Of a DNA stretch of 64,000 nt, positions 1 to 8,638 are shown piece by piece. The position numbers and the translations under genes were made by a program. Each line of letters starts with the position of its first letter. Position 1 is the stretch's first letter. The notes beneath the pieces are model-generated. The model worked only from the letters and a program-made list of their open reading frames with translations. It did no database searches and was not told the DNA's origin. Source of the stretch: Bacillota bacterium (lineage in GTDB: Bacteria > Bacillota > Clostridia > Acetivibrionales > DSM-1351); contig JAEWMS010000024.1 of NCBI GenBank assembly GCA_023393115.1, forward strand, positions 9,637 to 73,636, read 5' to 3'.

Positions 1-216
1 TCGGCTGCCAAGCCTGCAGGCTTCTTATGGGGTATCTGGCATGGATGGATAGCTCCAATATCGCTGATTTGGGGACTTTTTGACAAGAGCATAAGGATAT
101 ACGAAACTGCCAATACAGGCTGGTGGTATGATTTTGGCTTTTATATGGCGATAATAAGCGGCTTTGGCGGTTTATCCCTATTTAGAAAAAATAAATGCGA
201 CAAGAAAGACAACTAG
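1..216 (+). CDS. C-terminal part of a small membrane protein (partial)
   Basis: Open from the first base in frame 1 to a TAG at 214-216, giving 71 residues whose start lies outside the window. The translated piece has a Trp/Gly-rich hydrophobic stretch (GFLWGIWHGWIAPISLIWGL) and a second hydrophobic segment (DFGFYMAIISGFGGLSLF), so two membrane spans ending in a short basic tail. It resembles small uncharacterised clostridial/lactobacillal inner membrane proteins with a W-G-x-W-H-G motif. No function can be given. The absence of the N-terminus limits confidence. Confidence 0.6.
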   Translation, partial: SAAKPAGFLWGIWHGWIAPISLIWGLFDKSIRIYETANTGWWYDFGFYMAIISGFGGLSLFRKNKCDKKDN

Positions 217-231
217 ATGTTATAAAAAAAA

Positions 232-367
232 TAAATCAATGCTCCCATACTAAACCAAAAAACAGGTAGCACACGAAATTGAAAATCAAATTTTCGAATA
301 CGCAAATCTGATTTTCAATTTCTACCATGCTTCCCTGTTTTTTTGTTTGTACTCGCGCATTGATTTA
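232..367. repeat. Nested three-part inverted repeat
   Basis: Three arms nest inside one another: TAAATCAATGC (232-242) with GCATTGATTTA (357-367), AAAAAACAGG (257-266) with CCTGTTTTTT (334-343), and GAAATTGAAAATCA (275-288) with TGATTTTCAATTTC (309-322). The 3' arm contains a T-run, so it can act as a terminator for the upstream gene; because the arms are symmetric it could work in both directions. The length and nesting also fit a short non-autonomous mobile element, but no target duplication was identified. Confidence 0.6.
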
Positions 368-450
368 CAGCTTCTTTTCCAAAATTTGTTATCTTTTTTT
401 ATGACTATATTTAACTCTTATAGCTCAAACTAACAATTAATGATTGGCTC

Positions 451-2037
451 ATGGAGGTTAATATGTATAAAACTCTGCGAAAAAAGAAGCTTGAAGAAGC
501 CCAACAGAAAGAACAATTAAAAACTGAAAGCAATAAAACGCTGACAAAATCCCTGGACGATAATATAGCGATTTTTAAAAGTGTGTTTTTGGATGATCAG
601 ACAGTTAAATATAGGGTATTTCAGAATAAACATCTGAATGCTGCCAGGTGCTGCACAATTTACTTGGACGGTATGGCGAATTCCGAAATAATAAATGAAA
701 ATATAATAGAGCCTGTACTCCGGGAGGATTTTACCGAAAATATCTCCGGTGAAAGCCTAATGGAGGAATTAAGGTATAAAGTTCTTGTTGCCAATAACAT
801 AGCTATATCCGATAACCTAAATACTATTGCAGCTGCGCTGTTTGCGGGTGATACAGTATTTTTGCTTGAAGCTTGTAAAATGGCACTGCTTATCAGTTCA
901 AAGGGGTGGGAATCACGAGCGGTTACTGAACCGGAGTCTGCACGAGTTGTACGTGGTCCCAGAGAAGGCTTTACAGAATCCATAATGACAAACATTTCTT
1001 TGATAAGGAGAAAAATCAAAAGTCATGAGCTTAAATTTAAGTTTAAGGAAATTGGTGAAAGGACCCATACAAAAACCTGTATTTGCTACATCGATGATAT
1101 TGTTTCAAAGGGTATTTTGAAGGAGTTGGAAAAGCGCCTGGATGAGATTGATATAGATGGTATAATTGATTCCGGATATATTCAGGAGCTAATTCGAGAT
1201 GCTCCCTTTTCACCCTTTGAGACTGTAGGCCATACTGAAAGGCCAGATGTTGTTGCAGGGAAACTTTTAGAAGGCAGGATTGCTATAATTGTTGACGGAA
1301 GCCCGGTTGTACTAACGGTTCCATTTATTCTCGCTGAAACTATTCAGTCGAATGAAGATTATTATAATAACTATATATATGCATCTTTCAACAGAATTTT
1401 AAGAGGGGTGTCAATCATTATGGCAGTAAGTGTTCCGTCAATATTTCTGGCTATTGTAACTTATCATCAGGAAATGATACCTACACCATTACTTTTGAGC
1501 ATTTCGGCTTCCAGAGAAGGTGTTCCTGTCCCTACGGTTTTAAGTATGTTTGTTATGCTTTTAATCTTTGATATATTAAGGGAGGTAGGAAACAGAATGC
1601 CGGCGCCAATCGGCCAGGCAGTAAACATTGTTGGTACCCTTGTACTGGGCGAGGCAGCAGTTCAAGCGAGGCTGGTAAGTGCACCGATAATTATTATCGC
1701 AGCTTTTACAGGTATTGTAACCTTAATGAATATTAACTTAATTGGTTCTACTATTATTGTTCGAACACTATTATTACTAGCTTCCGCTTTAATTGGAATA
1801 TACGGTTCTATATTCGGTTTTACAGCATCAGTGCTGCACCTTATGAGTTTAAAGTCCTTCGGAGTACCCTACACCCTTAATATAGCTTCAGTAAAAAATC
1901 ATAACGGACAAGATTTCTGGGTTCGAGCTCCTTGGTGGTTTATGACCTTGAGGCCGAAAATTATTGCCGTCAGGAACTTGGTTCGACAGACATCAAAGAT
2001 AGCTGTGCAATCAACAAAAAAGATAAAGGAAAAATAG
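451..2037 (+). CDS. gerKA: Spore germination protein, GerA family A subunit
   Basis: The A subunit of a nutrient germinant receptor, located in the inner membrane of the spore. The 528-residue length is typical. A long hydrophilic N-terminal region (about 1-290) is followed by hydrophobic segments from about 300 to 470, with the family region around NRMPAPIGQAVNIVGTLVLG and a basic C-terminus containing APWWFMTLRP. The ATG at 463 follows a strong GGAGGTT and gives MYKTLRKKK, so it may be the true start instead of ATG 451. It heads a four-gene operon with the C, small and B subunits. The ligand cannot be read from sequence, so gerKA is used only as a family name. Confidence 0.93.
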   Translation: MEVNMYKTLRKKKLEEAQQKEQLKTESNKTLTKSLDDNIAIFKSVFLDDQTVKYRVFQNKHLNAARCCTIYLDGMANSEIINENIIEPVLREDFTENISGESLMEELRYKVLVANNIAISDNLNTIAAALFAGDTVFLLEACKMALLISSKGWESRAVTEPESARVVRGPREGFTESIMTNISLIRRKIKSHELKFKFKEIGERTHTKTCICYIDDIVSKGILKELEKRLDEIDIDGIIDSGYIQELIRDAPFSPFETVGHTERPDVVAGKLLEGRIAIIVDGSPVVLTVPFILAETIQSNEDYYNNYIYASFNRILRGVSIIMAVSVPSIFLAIVTYHQEMIPTPLLLSISASREGVPVPTVLSMFVMLLIFDILREVGNRMPAPIGQAVNIVGTLVLGEAAVQARLVSAPIIIIAAFTGIVTLMNINLIGSTIIVRTLLLLASALIGIYGSIFGFTASVLHLMSLKSFGVPYTLNIASVKNHNGQDFWVRAPWWFMTLRPKIIAVRNLVRQTSKIAVQSTKKIKEK

Positions 2038-2038
2038 T

Positions 2039-3199
2039 ATGCTTAGAAAAGTTAACTCTGTGTTTCTTTGTATAGTTATTTTAATAAATTCTATATTGTT
2101 TACTAGTTGTTGGAATTACAGAGAAGTAGATAGTATGGCTATTGTTTCGGGAGCTGCTATAGATATTGGGGAACATGCCAGGTATAAATTAACGGTTGAA
2201 ATAGTAAAGCTATCGGGGGGGAGCGATGTTAAAGCTGAATCTAAGCTTATATCGTCAGAGGGGGATACAATGTTTGACTGTGTCAGAAATGCTATTGCTG
2301 TATCAGGGAGAAAGCTTTACTGGAGTCATAACAAATTTCTGATAGTAAGTAAGGAACTTGCACAGAAGGGTGTATTGGACATGATCGACTGGTTTATCAG
2401 GGATGCTGAAACCAGAGGCGATATTCATATATTGGTTTCCACCGAAAATACTGCTGAGGAAATTTTTAATGGCGATGAAATAACCCAAGCTATAAAATCT
2501 TTTAGTATTAATGATGTGGTAAAAAACGAGGAAGATTTGTCAAAAGCGCCTAAAACAGAAATGTGGGAGTTCGCAAATAATATGGCTGGAGTGGGTATAA
2601 GCGCAAGCGCTCCCACAATTAGATTAAAGGAGACCGATAAGGGTAAAATACCGTCAGTTGGTGGAATGGCTGTTTTTAAAGGGGATAAGTTGATTGGATT
2701 TTTAAGTGAAGAAGAGACTAAAGATGTTCTCTTCATCCAAAATAATATTAAAGGAGGACTTATTGGTCTAATAATAAAACAAAACGAAAAAGAGATTCCC
2801 GTTGCATTGGAAATATTCAAAAGCAAGACAAGAGTTAAACCGATCATAAAAAAAGACAATATAAAGTTTAATATATATATTGAAATTACCGTGTCACTTT
2901 CAGAGCTGGGTGCAAGTATTAACCTTATTGATGAAAATGGGCGCCAGGAGCTAATTAAAATAGCAGAAACGACTCTAAAGAAAAGAACTGAAAATACTGT
3001 CAGGAAGATACAAAAGGAACTTGGAGTGGATATACTGGGCTTCGGCGAGAAAATCTATGAGGATAACAATAAAGCTTGGAAAAAAGTCGAAAATAATTGG
3101 TATGGCAATTTTAAGAATGTGCAAGTAAATGTTACAGCAAAGATTCATATAAAAAACACGTCTATGCTATCAAAGCCATTGGAGGTTAAAGAAAAATAA
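2039..3199 (+). CDS. gerKC: Germination receptor C subunit, Ger(x)C lipoprotein
   Basis: Lipoprotein subunit of the germinant receptor. The N-terminus is a signal peptide ending in the lipobox LFTSC, so Cys24 would be diacylglycerated and the protein anchored on the outer face of the spore inner membrane. The mature start CWNYREVDSMAIVSG is the family hallmark. At 386 residues it has normal length. It begins one base after the stop of the A subunit and ends three bases before the small subunit gene, so translation is tightly coupled. Confidence 0.93.
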   Translation: MLRKVNSVFLCIVILINSILFTSCWNYREVDSMAIVSGAAIDIGEHARYKLTVEIVKLSGGSDVKAESKLISSEGDTMFDCVRNAIAVSGRKLYWSHNKFLIVSKELAQKGVLDMIDWFIRDAETRGDIHILVSTENTAEEIFNGDEITQAIKSFSINDVVKNEEDLSKAPKTEMWEFANNMAGVGISASAPTIRLKETDKGKIPSVGGMAVFKGDKLIGFLSEEETKDVLFIQNNIKGGLIGLIIKQNEKEIPVALEIFKSKTRVKPIIKKDNIKFNIYIEITVSLSELGASINLIDENGRQELIKIAETTLKKRTENTVRKIQKELGVDILGFGEKIYEDNNKAWKKVENNWYGNFKNVQVNVTAKIHIKNTSMLSKPLEVKEK

Positions 3200-3202
3200 A
3201 CT

Positions 3203-3406
3203 ATGTTTGTTATTACATTTTTAGCATATGCTGTACTCGCAGTTTATGAGTTTGTACCCCTGTATAAGGAGAAGCTATGGAGTGACATGGTGTTGGACGC
3301 AGTTTTGTGGGTGCTTTCATTAACAATTGCCATGTTGTTAAGCTTTAATGTTCAACTTACCGGCCCTCAAGATCTGATCAAGGAATTCATAAGCTATTTT
3401 GTATAA
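3203..3406 (+). CDS. Small two-span membrane protein, possible germinant receptor D subunit
   Basis: A 67-residue protein made almost wholly of two hydrophobic helices (about 1-22 and 29-48) joined by a charged loop. It sits between the C and B subunits with 3 bp upstream spacing. Some ger operons are known to carry a small two-helix D subunit that modulates germination, and length, topology and position fit that. Assignment rests on context; the sequence itself is not diagnostic. The next gene starts 13 bp later at ATG 3420. Confidence 0.7.
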   Translation: MFVITFLAYAVLAVYEFVPLYKEKLWSDMVLDAVLWVLSLTIAMLLSFNVQLTGPQDLIKEFISYFV

Positions 3407-3419
3407 AGGTGGGTTATCT

Positions 3420-4526
3420 ATGAATAAGGAACAAATAAACGACAAGGAAGCAATTTGCTTGTTAACTGTTTTTATAGTAGGAAGTACACTTATTATCGGT
3501 ATAGGCGGAGAGGTTAATAATGATAAGTGGATTACGGGTATAATAGGTCTGTTTCTTGCGATGCCCATCGTACTTATTTACGCCAGACTACAGTCCATTT
3601 TTCAGGGACAGGATATATTTGATATCCTTAAAGTACTTTTTGGTAGAATTGGAGGCAGGATTATATCACTAATATACGTTTGGTACGCGCTCCATTTAGG
3701 TTCATTGGTTACGCGAAACTTTGGGGAATTTGTTAATGTCGTAGCACTCCCCGAAACACCTATGTTAGTGCCAATGCTGGCTATTGGTATGCTTGCAGTA
3801 TATGCTGTAAAATTAGGTATTGAGGTATTAGGCAGGCTCTGCTCTTATATGCTTCCGAATTTGCTAATAATATTAGTAACTGTATTATTACTGGGTATAC
3901 CAGAAATGAAGTTCCATCATCTAAAGCCTATTCTTGCCAGCGGGTTTGCGCCATTGTTAAAGAGTGGATTTACCTCTTTTTCCTTTCCATTTGCCGAGAC
4001 TGTACTTTTCTTGGGAGTCTTCTTTACACTCAAAACAAAGAAATCCCCTTATAAAGTATATTTTTCAGGATTAATCTTCGCCGGTACAATAATATTAATT
4101 ACTACAATAAGAAATGTTTTATTATTGGGAGAACTGGGCTCAAGCCTGTATTTTCCGACCCACGTAGCTGTGGGCAGAATTACTGTAGGAGTGTTTCTAC
4201 AGAGAATAGAGGTAGCTGTTGCCTTTGTTTTTGCTGTGGCATCCCTAATAAAGATCAGTATAAGTTTATTTGTAGCTGTAAAAGGATTATCTAAAATTTT
4301 TAATTTGAATGATTACAGGTCTGTTGTTATTCAAACAGGCTTACTTATGATTCTTTTTGCTCAGATTTTATATGATGATATTATGTCAATGACAGACTGG
4401 GCAATGAAGATTTATCCATACTATGCCTTCCCCTTTCAGGTCATATTACCTATTGGAATCTGGATTATGGCAGAAGTCAAAAAGAATAAAATCAATGTCG
4501 GTGCAGAGAATGCAAGTCAGTCTTAA
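3420..4526 (+). CDS. gerKB: Endospore germination permease, GerAB/GerKB family
   Basis: B subunit of the germinant receptor, an APC-superfamily integral membrane protein of 368 residues with about ten membrane spans. Family features include the N-terminal MNKEQINDKEAICLLTVFIVG and the central FAETVLFLGVFFTLK. ATG 3420 is preferred because AAAGGTGGG lies 7-14 bases upstream; the in-frame ATG at 3399 overlaps the preceding gene. It completes the A-C-small-B operon. This subunit is thought to bind the germinant in related receptors; no ligand can be predicted here. Confidence 0.92.
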   Translation: MNKEQINDKEAICLLTVFIVGSTLIIGIGGEVNNDKWITGIIGLFLAMPIVLIYARLQSIFQGQDIFDILKVLFGRIGGRIISLIYVWYALHLGSLVTRNFGEFVNVVALPETPMLVPMLAIGMLAVYAVKLGIEVLGRLCSYMLPNLLIILVTVLLLGIPEMKFHHLKPILASGFAPLLKSGFTSFSFPFAETVLFLGVFFTLKTKKSPYKVYFSGLIFAGTIILITTIRNVLLLGELGSSLYFPTHVAVGRITVGVFLQRIEVAVAFVFAVASLIKISISLFVAVKGLSKIFNLNDYRSVVIQTGLLMILFAQILYDDIMSMTDWAMKIYPYYAFPFQVILPIGIWIMAEVKKNKINVGAENASQS

Positions 4527-4624
4527 GATAATTTTCGCTGATAACAATATCAGGAAATGTAATATATATTTATAGTATCTACCGAACCATTTTCCATTTC
4601 ACAGTGTATATTAATTGAATAACT

Positions 4625-5185
4625 TTGAAGGGAGTGATATCCACGACCGAATATATTACCAAGGAGCAAGCAACTGAGATTTACAATAAATACTCGGAAT
4701 TTGTTTATAGGATTGCGTTGTTTATTATTAAATCAAAACCTCTGGCTGAAGATATAATGCAGGATACCTTTATTCAGGTATTTAAAAAGTATCATCAGTA
4801 TGATCTGAATAAACCTATCGAACCATGGATATACAGGATAACGGTTAATACTGCAAGAAATCTGCTTAGAAAGCAAAAATGGCTAGGGTTTTTCAGAAAC
4901 ATTCCGGAACAGGAATGTAACGAGCCTGTTGATGTAGCTTTTCTATTGGAACAGGAGAAGCAACAGTTATGGCAAGCAATAAATGGGCTCTCCCACAAGA
5001 GTAGGGAAGTCATCGTACTTCATTTTTATTTGGGAATGAAGTTGAATGAAGTTGCCGGAATATTGAATATTCCGGTGGGTACGTGTAAATCCAGATTGAA
5101 TTCTGCTCTGAATGTCTTGCGAAAGCATTATTCTAAAGAAAGGTCAAGTGAATTAATAGGAGGGGAGTATAATGAAGCAATATGA
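4625..5185 (+). CDS. ECF-type RNA polymerase sigma factor
   Basis: About 186 residues with the two-domain layout of extracytoplasmic-function sigma factors: region 2 (roughly 20-85, including ADDIMQ-like LAEDIMQDTFIQVFKKYHQY and the PIEPWIYRITVNTARNLLRK helix) and region 4 (roughly 110-165, with SREVIVLHFYLGMKLNEVA). The start is unclear: TTG 4625 or GTG 4634 are in frame, while the best ribosome-binding match AAGGGAG overlaps them. It overlaps the next gene by 14 bp, a usual arrangement for a sigma factor and its regulator. Confidence 0.88.
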   Translation: MKGVISTTEYITKEQATEIYNKYSEFVYRIALFIIKSKPLAEDIMQDTFIQVFKKYHQYDLNKPIEPWIYRITVNTARNLLRKQKWLGFFRNIPEQECNEPVDVAFLLEQEKQQLWQAINGLSHKSREVIVLHFYLGMKLNEVAGILNIPVGTCKSRLNSALNVLRKHYSKERSSELIGGEYNEAI

Positions 5186-6161
5186 TACAGGCGTAACTGA
5201 AACCATTAGAGAAGTAATGGATAAGCAGATTCCAACCAATACCTTTAATCAAATATGGATCAAAAGTAACATAAGAAATACCAGACACAGTAATTTTTCA
5301 AAAGCTCGTGCGATACCACTCATTGTTATAATAGCATGCATCATGATGTTTGCCGTTGGTTTTGCAAGCTACCAATTGGCGATAAATACTGACAAAATAG
5401 ATTATCCCTTTGTTAATGATTCAGAAGTTATAGGGAAATGGAAGGCAGTCGATTTGGTTGAGAGCATTAATGCTTTTTCTCCGGAGGAAAAAAGTTGGAC
5501 AGGTGAATCACTCATTAAGGAGCTTGTATTTATTAAGGATGGTAGGATGCTAACATCCTTTGAAGCTGGAAATGGAAAGTTGGCAGAGTCTGTAACAATC
5601 TGGACCAAGGGTAAGGTACTTAACAAACAGGAGAAAACCGACAGCAGTTACAGTATTAAAACTATTAACGGAAAGCAGTATCTGTTTTTCCAGTGGAAGA
5701 ACGGCGATTATATTTTTAGAAATGCTACCCCGTACTACTACGTTCTTGAAAAAATTGATAGTCTTGATTACTCTGATTATGTATTAGAAGCAGTAGAAGA
5801 TAAAGTGGACTATGCTTTTGAGAATGATCTCGAAATGCTTGGCGATTGGGAAAGTGTCGATTTTGTTAAGGAAATTGGCGACTTTGACCCGGCCTCTAAG
5901 TACTGGTTTGACGAATTATACTTGAAAAAAATTGAGATTATGGATAATGGAAAAGTTAATATTAAATGTGACGGGAACTATTTGGGGTCTGGAAATTATT
6001 GGACCAAAGGATTGTTAATAAGTAAGGTTAATAAAACTGCAAGCAAAGTAGTTATAAAGGAAATTAACAATGGTACTTATATGTTCTATGAGTGGAAGAG
6101 CGGAGACTATAGCTTTAGGGGTATGAAACCGTACTATTACGTGCTTAAAAAGGTTGATTAA
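5172..6161 (+). CDS. Membrane protein with duplicated extracytoplasmic domain, probable anti-sigma partner
   Basis: A 329-residue protein: cytoplasmic N-terminus of about 45 residues, one membrane span (47-70), then two tandem copies of a roughly 120-residue domain (77-196 and 212-329). The copies share D-Y-x-F-x-N-D, G-x-W-x-(A/S)-V-D near their starts and G-D-Y-x-F-R and P-Y-Y-Y-V-L at their ends. Similar modules occur at the outer end of clostridial membrane sensors. Overlap with the ECF gene suggests it holds the sigma factor inactive through its short cytoplasmic part, though no zinc anti-sigma motif is visible. Start ATG 5172 follows AGGAGGGGAG. Confidence 0.75.
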   Translation: MKQYDTGVTETIREVMDKQIPTNTFNQIWIKSNIRNTRHSNFSKARAIPLIVIIACIMMFAVGFASYQLAINTDKIDYPFVNDSEVIGKWKAVDLVESINAFSPEEKSWTGESLIKELVFIKDGRMLTSFEAGNGKLAESVTIWTKGKVLNKQEKTDSSYSIKTINGKQYLFFQWKNGDYIFRNATPYYYVLEKIDSLDYSDYVLEAVEDKVDYAFENDLEMLGDWESVDFVKEIGDFDPASKYWFDELYLKKIEIMDNGKVNIKCDGNYLGSGNYWTKGLLISKVNKTASKVVIKEINNGTYMFYEWKSGDYSFRGMKPYYYVLKKVD

Positions 6162-6250
6162 TTCTTCATTACTGGACTTCGCTCCTTGACAATTTGCATA
6201 TTTTCTTCCCATCTAGGCCAAATTAAATTAAGAAATAATAGTTTTGTGTC

Positions 6251-6300
6251 TTTTCATTACTATTTGTGTACTCGCTATGCGCGTAGATGGGAGATTAATT
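6251..6300 (+). promoter_or_regulatory. Leader element, family B copy 1
   Basis: TTTTCATTACTATT is followed by an imperfect stem TACTCGC-TAT-GCGCGTA immediately upstream of the GGGAG ribosome binding site. The same order, T-rich TTAYKACTAT then a short hairpin with ATGCRCG in its 3' arm, is found before metG and the LonB-like gene, and partly before gerA. Confidence 0.5.
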
Positions 6301-6762
6301 ATGGAGATAGCAACAGGATACTTTATTAGCAGGGCACCTGCCATAGAGGCTGCAAGGCTTTTAGGGAGGCAGGGTTTTAAAATTGAAGTTCTGGGACATC
6401 AAAATCAGGAGGATTTCCGTGAAAGACAGGTTGCCAACGACCATGAAGATGATCTGGAGGTTCCGTACTTTGGATTTATGAGTGGTAATACCGGGGCGGT
6501 ATCAGGGATTAATGGCTATATGATAGCCGGAACCGGGCCACTGGTGGCTGCTCGCCCTATTGTCAGCCTTGTTAACGGAAATATCGGAAATGATTTCAGA
6601 GAGATTATGAGCAGTTGGGGAGTACCGGGTGATATTGAAAGGGAGATAAAATCCGTTATTAACTCGGGAAGCTCGGTCATACTGGTAGAATATGACTCAA
6701 AAGATCAGGCTTTTGTCAGTGCAACGTTAAAAAAGCAGGGAGCACAAAACATTCATATTTAG
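6301..6762 (+). CDS. Conserved hypothetical protein, stress-protein-like
   Basis: 153 residues from ATG 6301, chosen because GGGAG lies just upstream and the upstream in-frame residues are not protein-like. An initial segment (EIATGYFISRAPAIEAARLLGRQGFKIEVLG cut here) looks like a beta-alpha-beta module as in the YflT/GsiB-type stress proteins. It is followed by an Asp/Glu-rich loop, a glycine-rich hydrophobic stretch (about 60-100), and a C-terminal half resembling a repeat of the first module. No catalytic motif is seen. A hairpin-bearing leader of the second repeat family precedes it. Confidence 0.65.
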   Translation: MEIATGYFISRAPAIEAARLLGRQGFKIEVLGHQNQEDFRERQVANDHEDDLEVPYFGFMSGNTGAVSGINGYMIAGTGPLVAARPIVSLVNGNIGNDFREIMSSWGVPGDIEREIKSVINSGSSVILVEYDSKDQAFVSATLKKQGAQNIHI

Positions 6763-6782
6763 AAGGCGTAAACGTGCATATA

Positions 6783-6808
6783 AACCCTGAGGCCCCGGCT
6801 TCAGGGTT
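6783..6808. terminator. Bidirectional hairpin between convergent genes
   Basis: AACCCTGA (6783-6790) pairs with TCAGGGTT (6801-6808) around a GC-rich loop. It follows the plus-strand gene by 20 bp and overlaps the stop codon of the minus-strand gene. Confidence 0.6.
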
Positions 6809-7541
6809 GAATCCTTTCATAAATAAACATATTTCCATTTTTTCCCACACGCTGTACTGCTTTGACGTAGTGTAAAACATTCAAAGCGGTTTGTGCCTTG
6901 TACAGGCTAAGTCCGGATGCTTTTGAGTAATCCTTGCTGGTGAATTGACCATCAAGAGCTTCGGGTATTAAAAGAGAGTAGTCCTTGGGACTATTTATGT
7001 AAATTTCATTTCTCAGACCCTTCGGGATCCTGTCATGCCGCCAGGAACCTCTTTTTCTGTCGGGACTCCAGCCGTTTAACAGACGATATTCTTCAATGTC
7101 CAGATATACAATACATAACCGTATATTTTCATGATCAAGATAATTTTTTATTTTGTAGAGTTCTGCAAATATTTCATAGGCAGAACCTTTTTTTGGTGAA
7201 AGCCTTCTTTTACTGACTTCACCTGTCTCTTCGTTAATCCAGACAAGCCACTTGGTATAGGCTAACGGATAAACTAGTGTAACCTGATTTTCAGGAAGAA
7301 AAGCCTTTAATTTTCCTCTCAGCTTGTTCCATTGCCTGGTCTGAATTTCGATAATTCCTGTATCATTTATAATATCTGCATAATAGGAGCCAACTCTTAT
7401 TTCGTGATATATTTCTTCAGGCTCAAAATAATGCTTTAAAACCGCATGAAGAGTTTTCTCCCCCAGGGTTCCTATACCTTCGCGGCGGTATTGCAGGTCC
7501 ATAACTTTCTCGCAGGCTTCCTCAAACTTCTGAATATCCAT
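6801..7541 (-). CDS. Hypothetical protein, possible PD-(D/E)xK-fold domain with C-terminal helix-turn-helix
   Basis: 246 residues. The middle of the N-terminal half shows Y-Y-A-D-I-I-N-D-T-G-I-I-E-I-Q-T (about 48-63), the arrangement of a PD-(D/E)xK core with Asp, then Glu-x-Gln in place of Glu-x-Lys; conserved-looking basic and aromatic residues follow. The C-terminal third (about 195-246) looks like a winged helix. It could be a DNA-binding nuclease relative or an inactive one. The ATG at 7541 follows AGGAGGTTAAT inside a leader shared with two hydrogenase-region genes. No established family name could be assigned. Confidence 0.65.
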   Translation of the reverse strand: MDIQKFEEACEKVMDLQYRREGIGTLGEKTLHAVLKHYFEPEEIYHEIRVGSYYADIINDTGIIEIQTRQWNKLRGKLKAFLPENQVTLVYPLAYTKWLVWINEETGEVSKRRLSPKKGSAYEIFAELYKIKNYLDHENIRLCIVYLDIEEYRLLNGWSPDRKRGSWRHDRIPKGLRNEIYINSPKDYSLLIPEALDGQFTSKDYSKASGLSLYKAQTALNVLHYVKAVQRVGKNGNMFIYERIQP

Positions 7542-7600
7542 ATTAACCTCCTAGGCCACTGTCAGTGACTTTGAACCGAAATAGCGGCCACAAAATGAAT
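7542..7600 (-). promoter_or_regulatory. Leader element, family A copy 3
   Basis: Read on the minus strand: ATTCATTTTGTGGCC, a stem GGCCG/CGGTT, then CAAAG, a second stem (CACT/AGTG), then CCTAGGAGGTTAATATG. This aligns base by base with the leaders at 15760-15820 and 19544-19586, with the paired positions changing together. No upstream anti-Shine-Dalgarno was found in this copy. Confidence 0.65.
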
Positions 7601-7888
7601 CAATTGTTGCCTACTCCCTGGCAGTGTTCAGCTATATTTTACAGTAATAAGATAATGGAATCAACATTACATAAAATTAAGAATCTTTACGATTATTATA
7701 TTTTTTGTTGAAAAACATCAGAATTATTATTTCGTCAGACTTGTTGGTATAATTATATTATGATATGATTTTTATATAGTTAAATCTCCATTCAGCTGCA
7801 GGCAAGGGCAAAATTGAATGTTGTTTTTTTATGTGCGTTAAAAAGGTTACAAGATAAGTTATTTTATATGAATGGTAAAGGTGATATT

Positions 7889-8533
7889 ATGCAAAAAACA
7901 AATCTTGTATTGAGGCACTATAATAAGTTAAAGCCAATTAATTGTACTTTTATAAGCGGTGATACAAGTAAAATATTCACAGTAAAAATTAATGAAAATG
8001 ATAACAATGTAGCTGAAATGCTTAAGGGAGACCCTGTTTTGATAGGAATGCTGGACAATAACGAATCTCTTCTCGTAAATGGGGGAAGTGTCATTGGTGG
8101 CAACCCAAAGGAGGAGCAGTACATAATATGCTCAAATAATGTTGTCTATATTTCAAAAGAAATGGAAAAAAGACAGTATGAGAGATATCCTACTTCTTTG
8201 CTGGGGGAAGTAAAGCTGAACAGCTCAAGTAAAAAAGAACTGGCGTATATTAAAGACTTCAGTTATTCAGGAATGTGTATTTATTCAACGGGTGAATATG
8301 AAATAGACGATGAGATTGAAATAAGTATATTTTTAAGTAATAGTGTTTCAAAGTACGATGGAGTAATAAAGAGGAAAGCTAAGAACTATGGAAGAAATGA
8401 GTACGGTATTCAGATCGTACATAGAGATAAAAATGCCATGTATTCAACCGAAACACAACTCACAAATATGGTTCAGGCCGAGAAAGAATTGATGTACAGA
8501 TATTTATTAAATGCAAAGTTCAGTTTTAAATAG
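7889..8533 (+). CDS. PilZ-domain protein with YcgR-like N-terminal domain
   Basis: 214 residues from ATG 7889, preferred because AAAGGTGAT sits 5 bases upstream; an earlier in-frame ATG at 7814 lacks one. The N-terminal half (1-90) is beta-rich like the PilZN/YcgR-N domain. The C-terminal PilZ domain has the c-di-GMP signature RxxxR (R95-Q-Y-E-R99) and DxSxxG (D123-F-S-Y-S-G128), so binding of cyclic di-GMP is likely. In Gram-positive motile bacteria such proteins brake flagella, but no flagellar genes are in the window. A clear terminator follows. Confidence 0.9.
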   Translation: MQKTNLVLRHYNKLKPINCTFISGDTSKIFTVKINENDNNVAEMLKGDPVLIGMLDNNESLLVNGGSVIGGNPKEEQYIICSNNVVYISKEMEKRQYERYPTSLLGEVKLNSSSKKELAYIKDFSYSGMCIYSTGEYEIDDEIEISIFLSNSVSKYDGVIKRKAKNYGRNEYGIQIVHRDKNAMYSTETQLTNMVQAEKELMYRYLLNAKFSFK

Positions 8534-8540
8534 ACATTCA

Positions 8541-8571
8541 AAAATATAGTTCATTTGAACTATATTTTTTT
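8541..8571 (+). terminator. Rho-independent terminator after the PilZ gene
   Basis: AAATATAGTTCA and TGAACTATATTT form a long AT stem with a two-base loop, followed by a T-run. It lies before the GTG start of the glycosylase, which supports that later start. Confidence 0.8.
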
Positions 8572-8638
8572 ACGTATTGGAATAATATTCAGTAATATCG
8601 TCAGACTACTAATGAATGTCATCATCGGAGGTGGCTCA

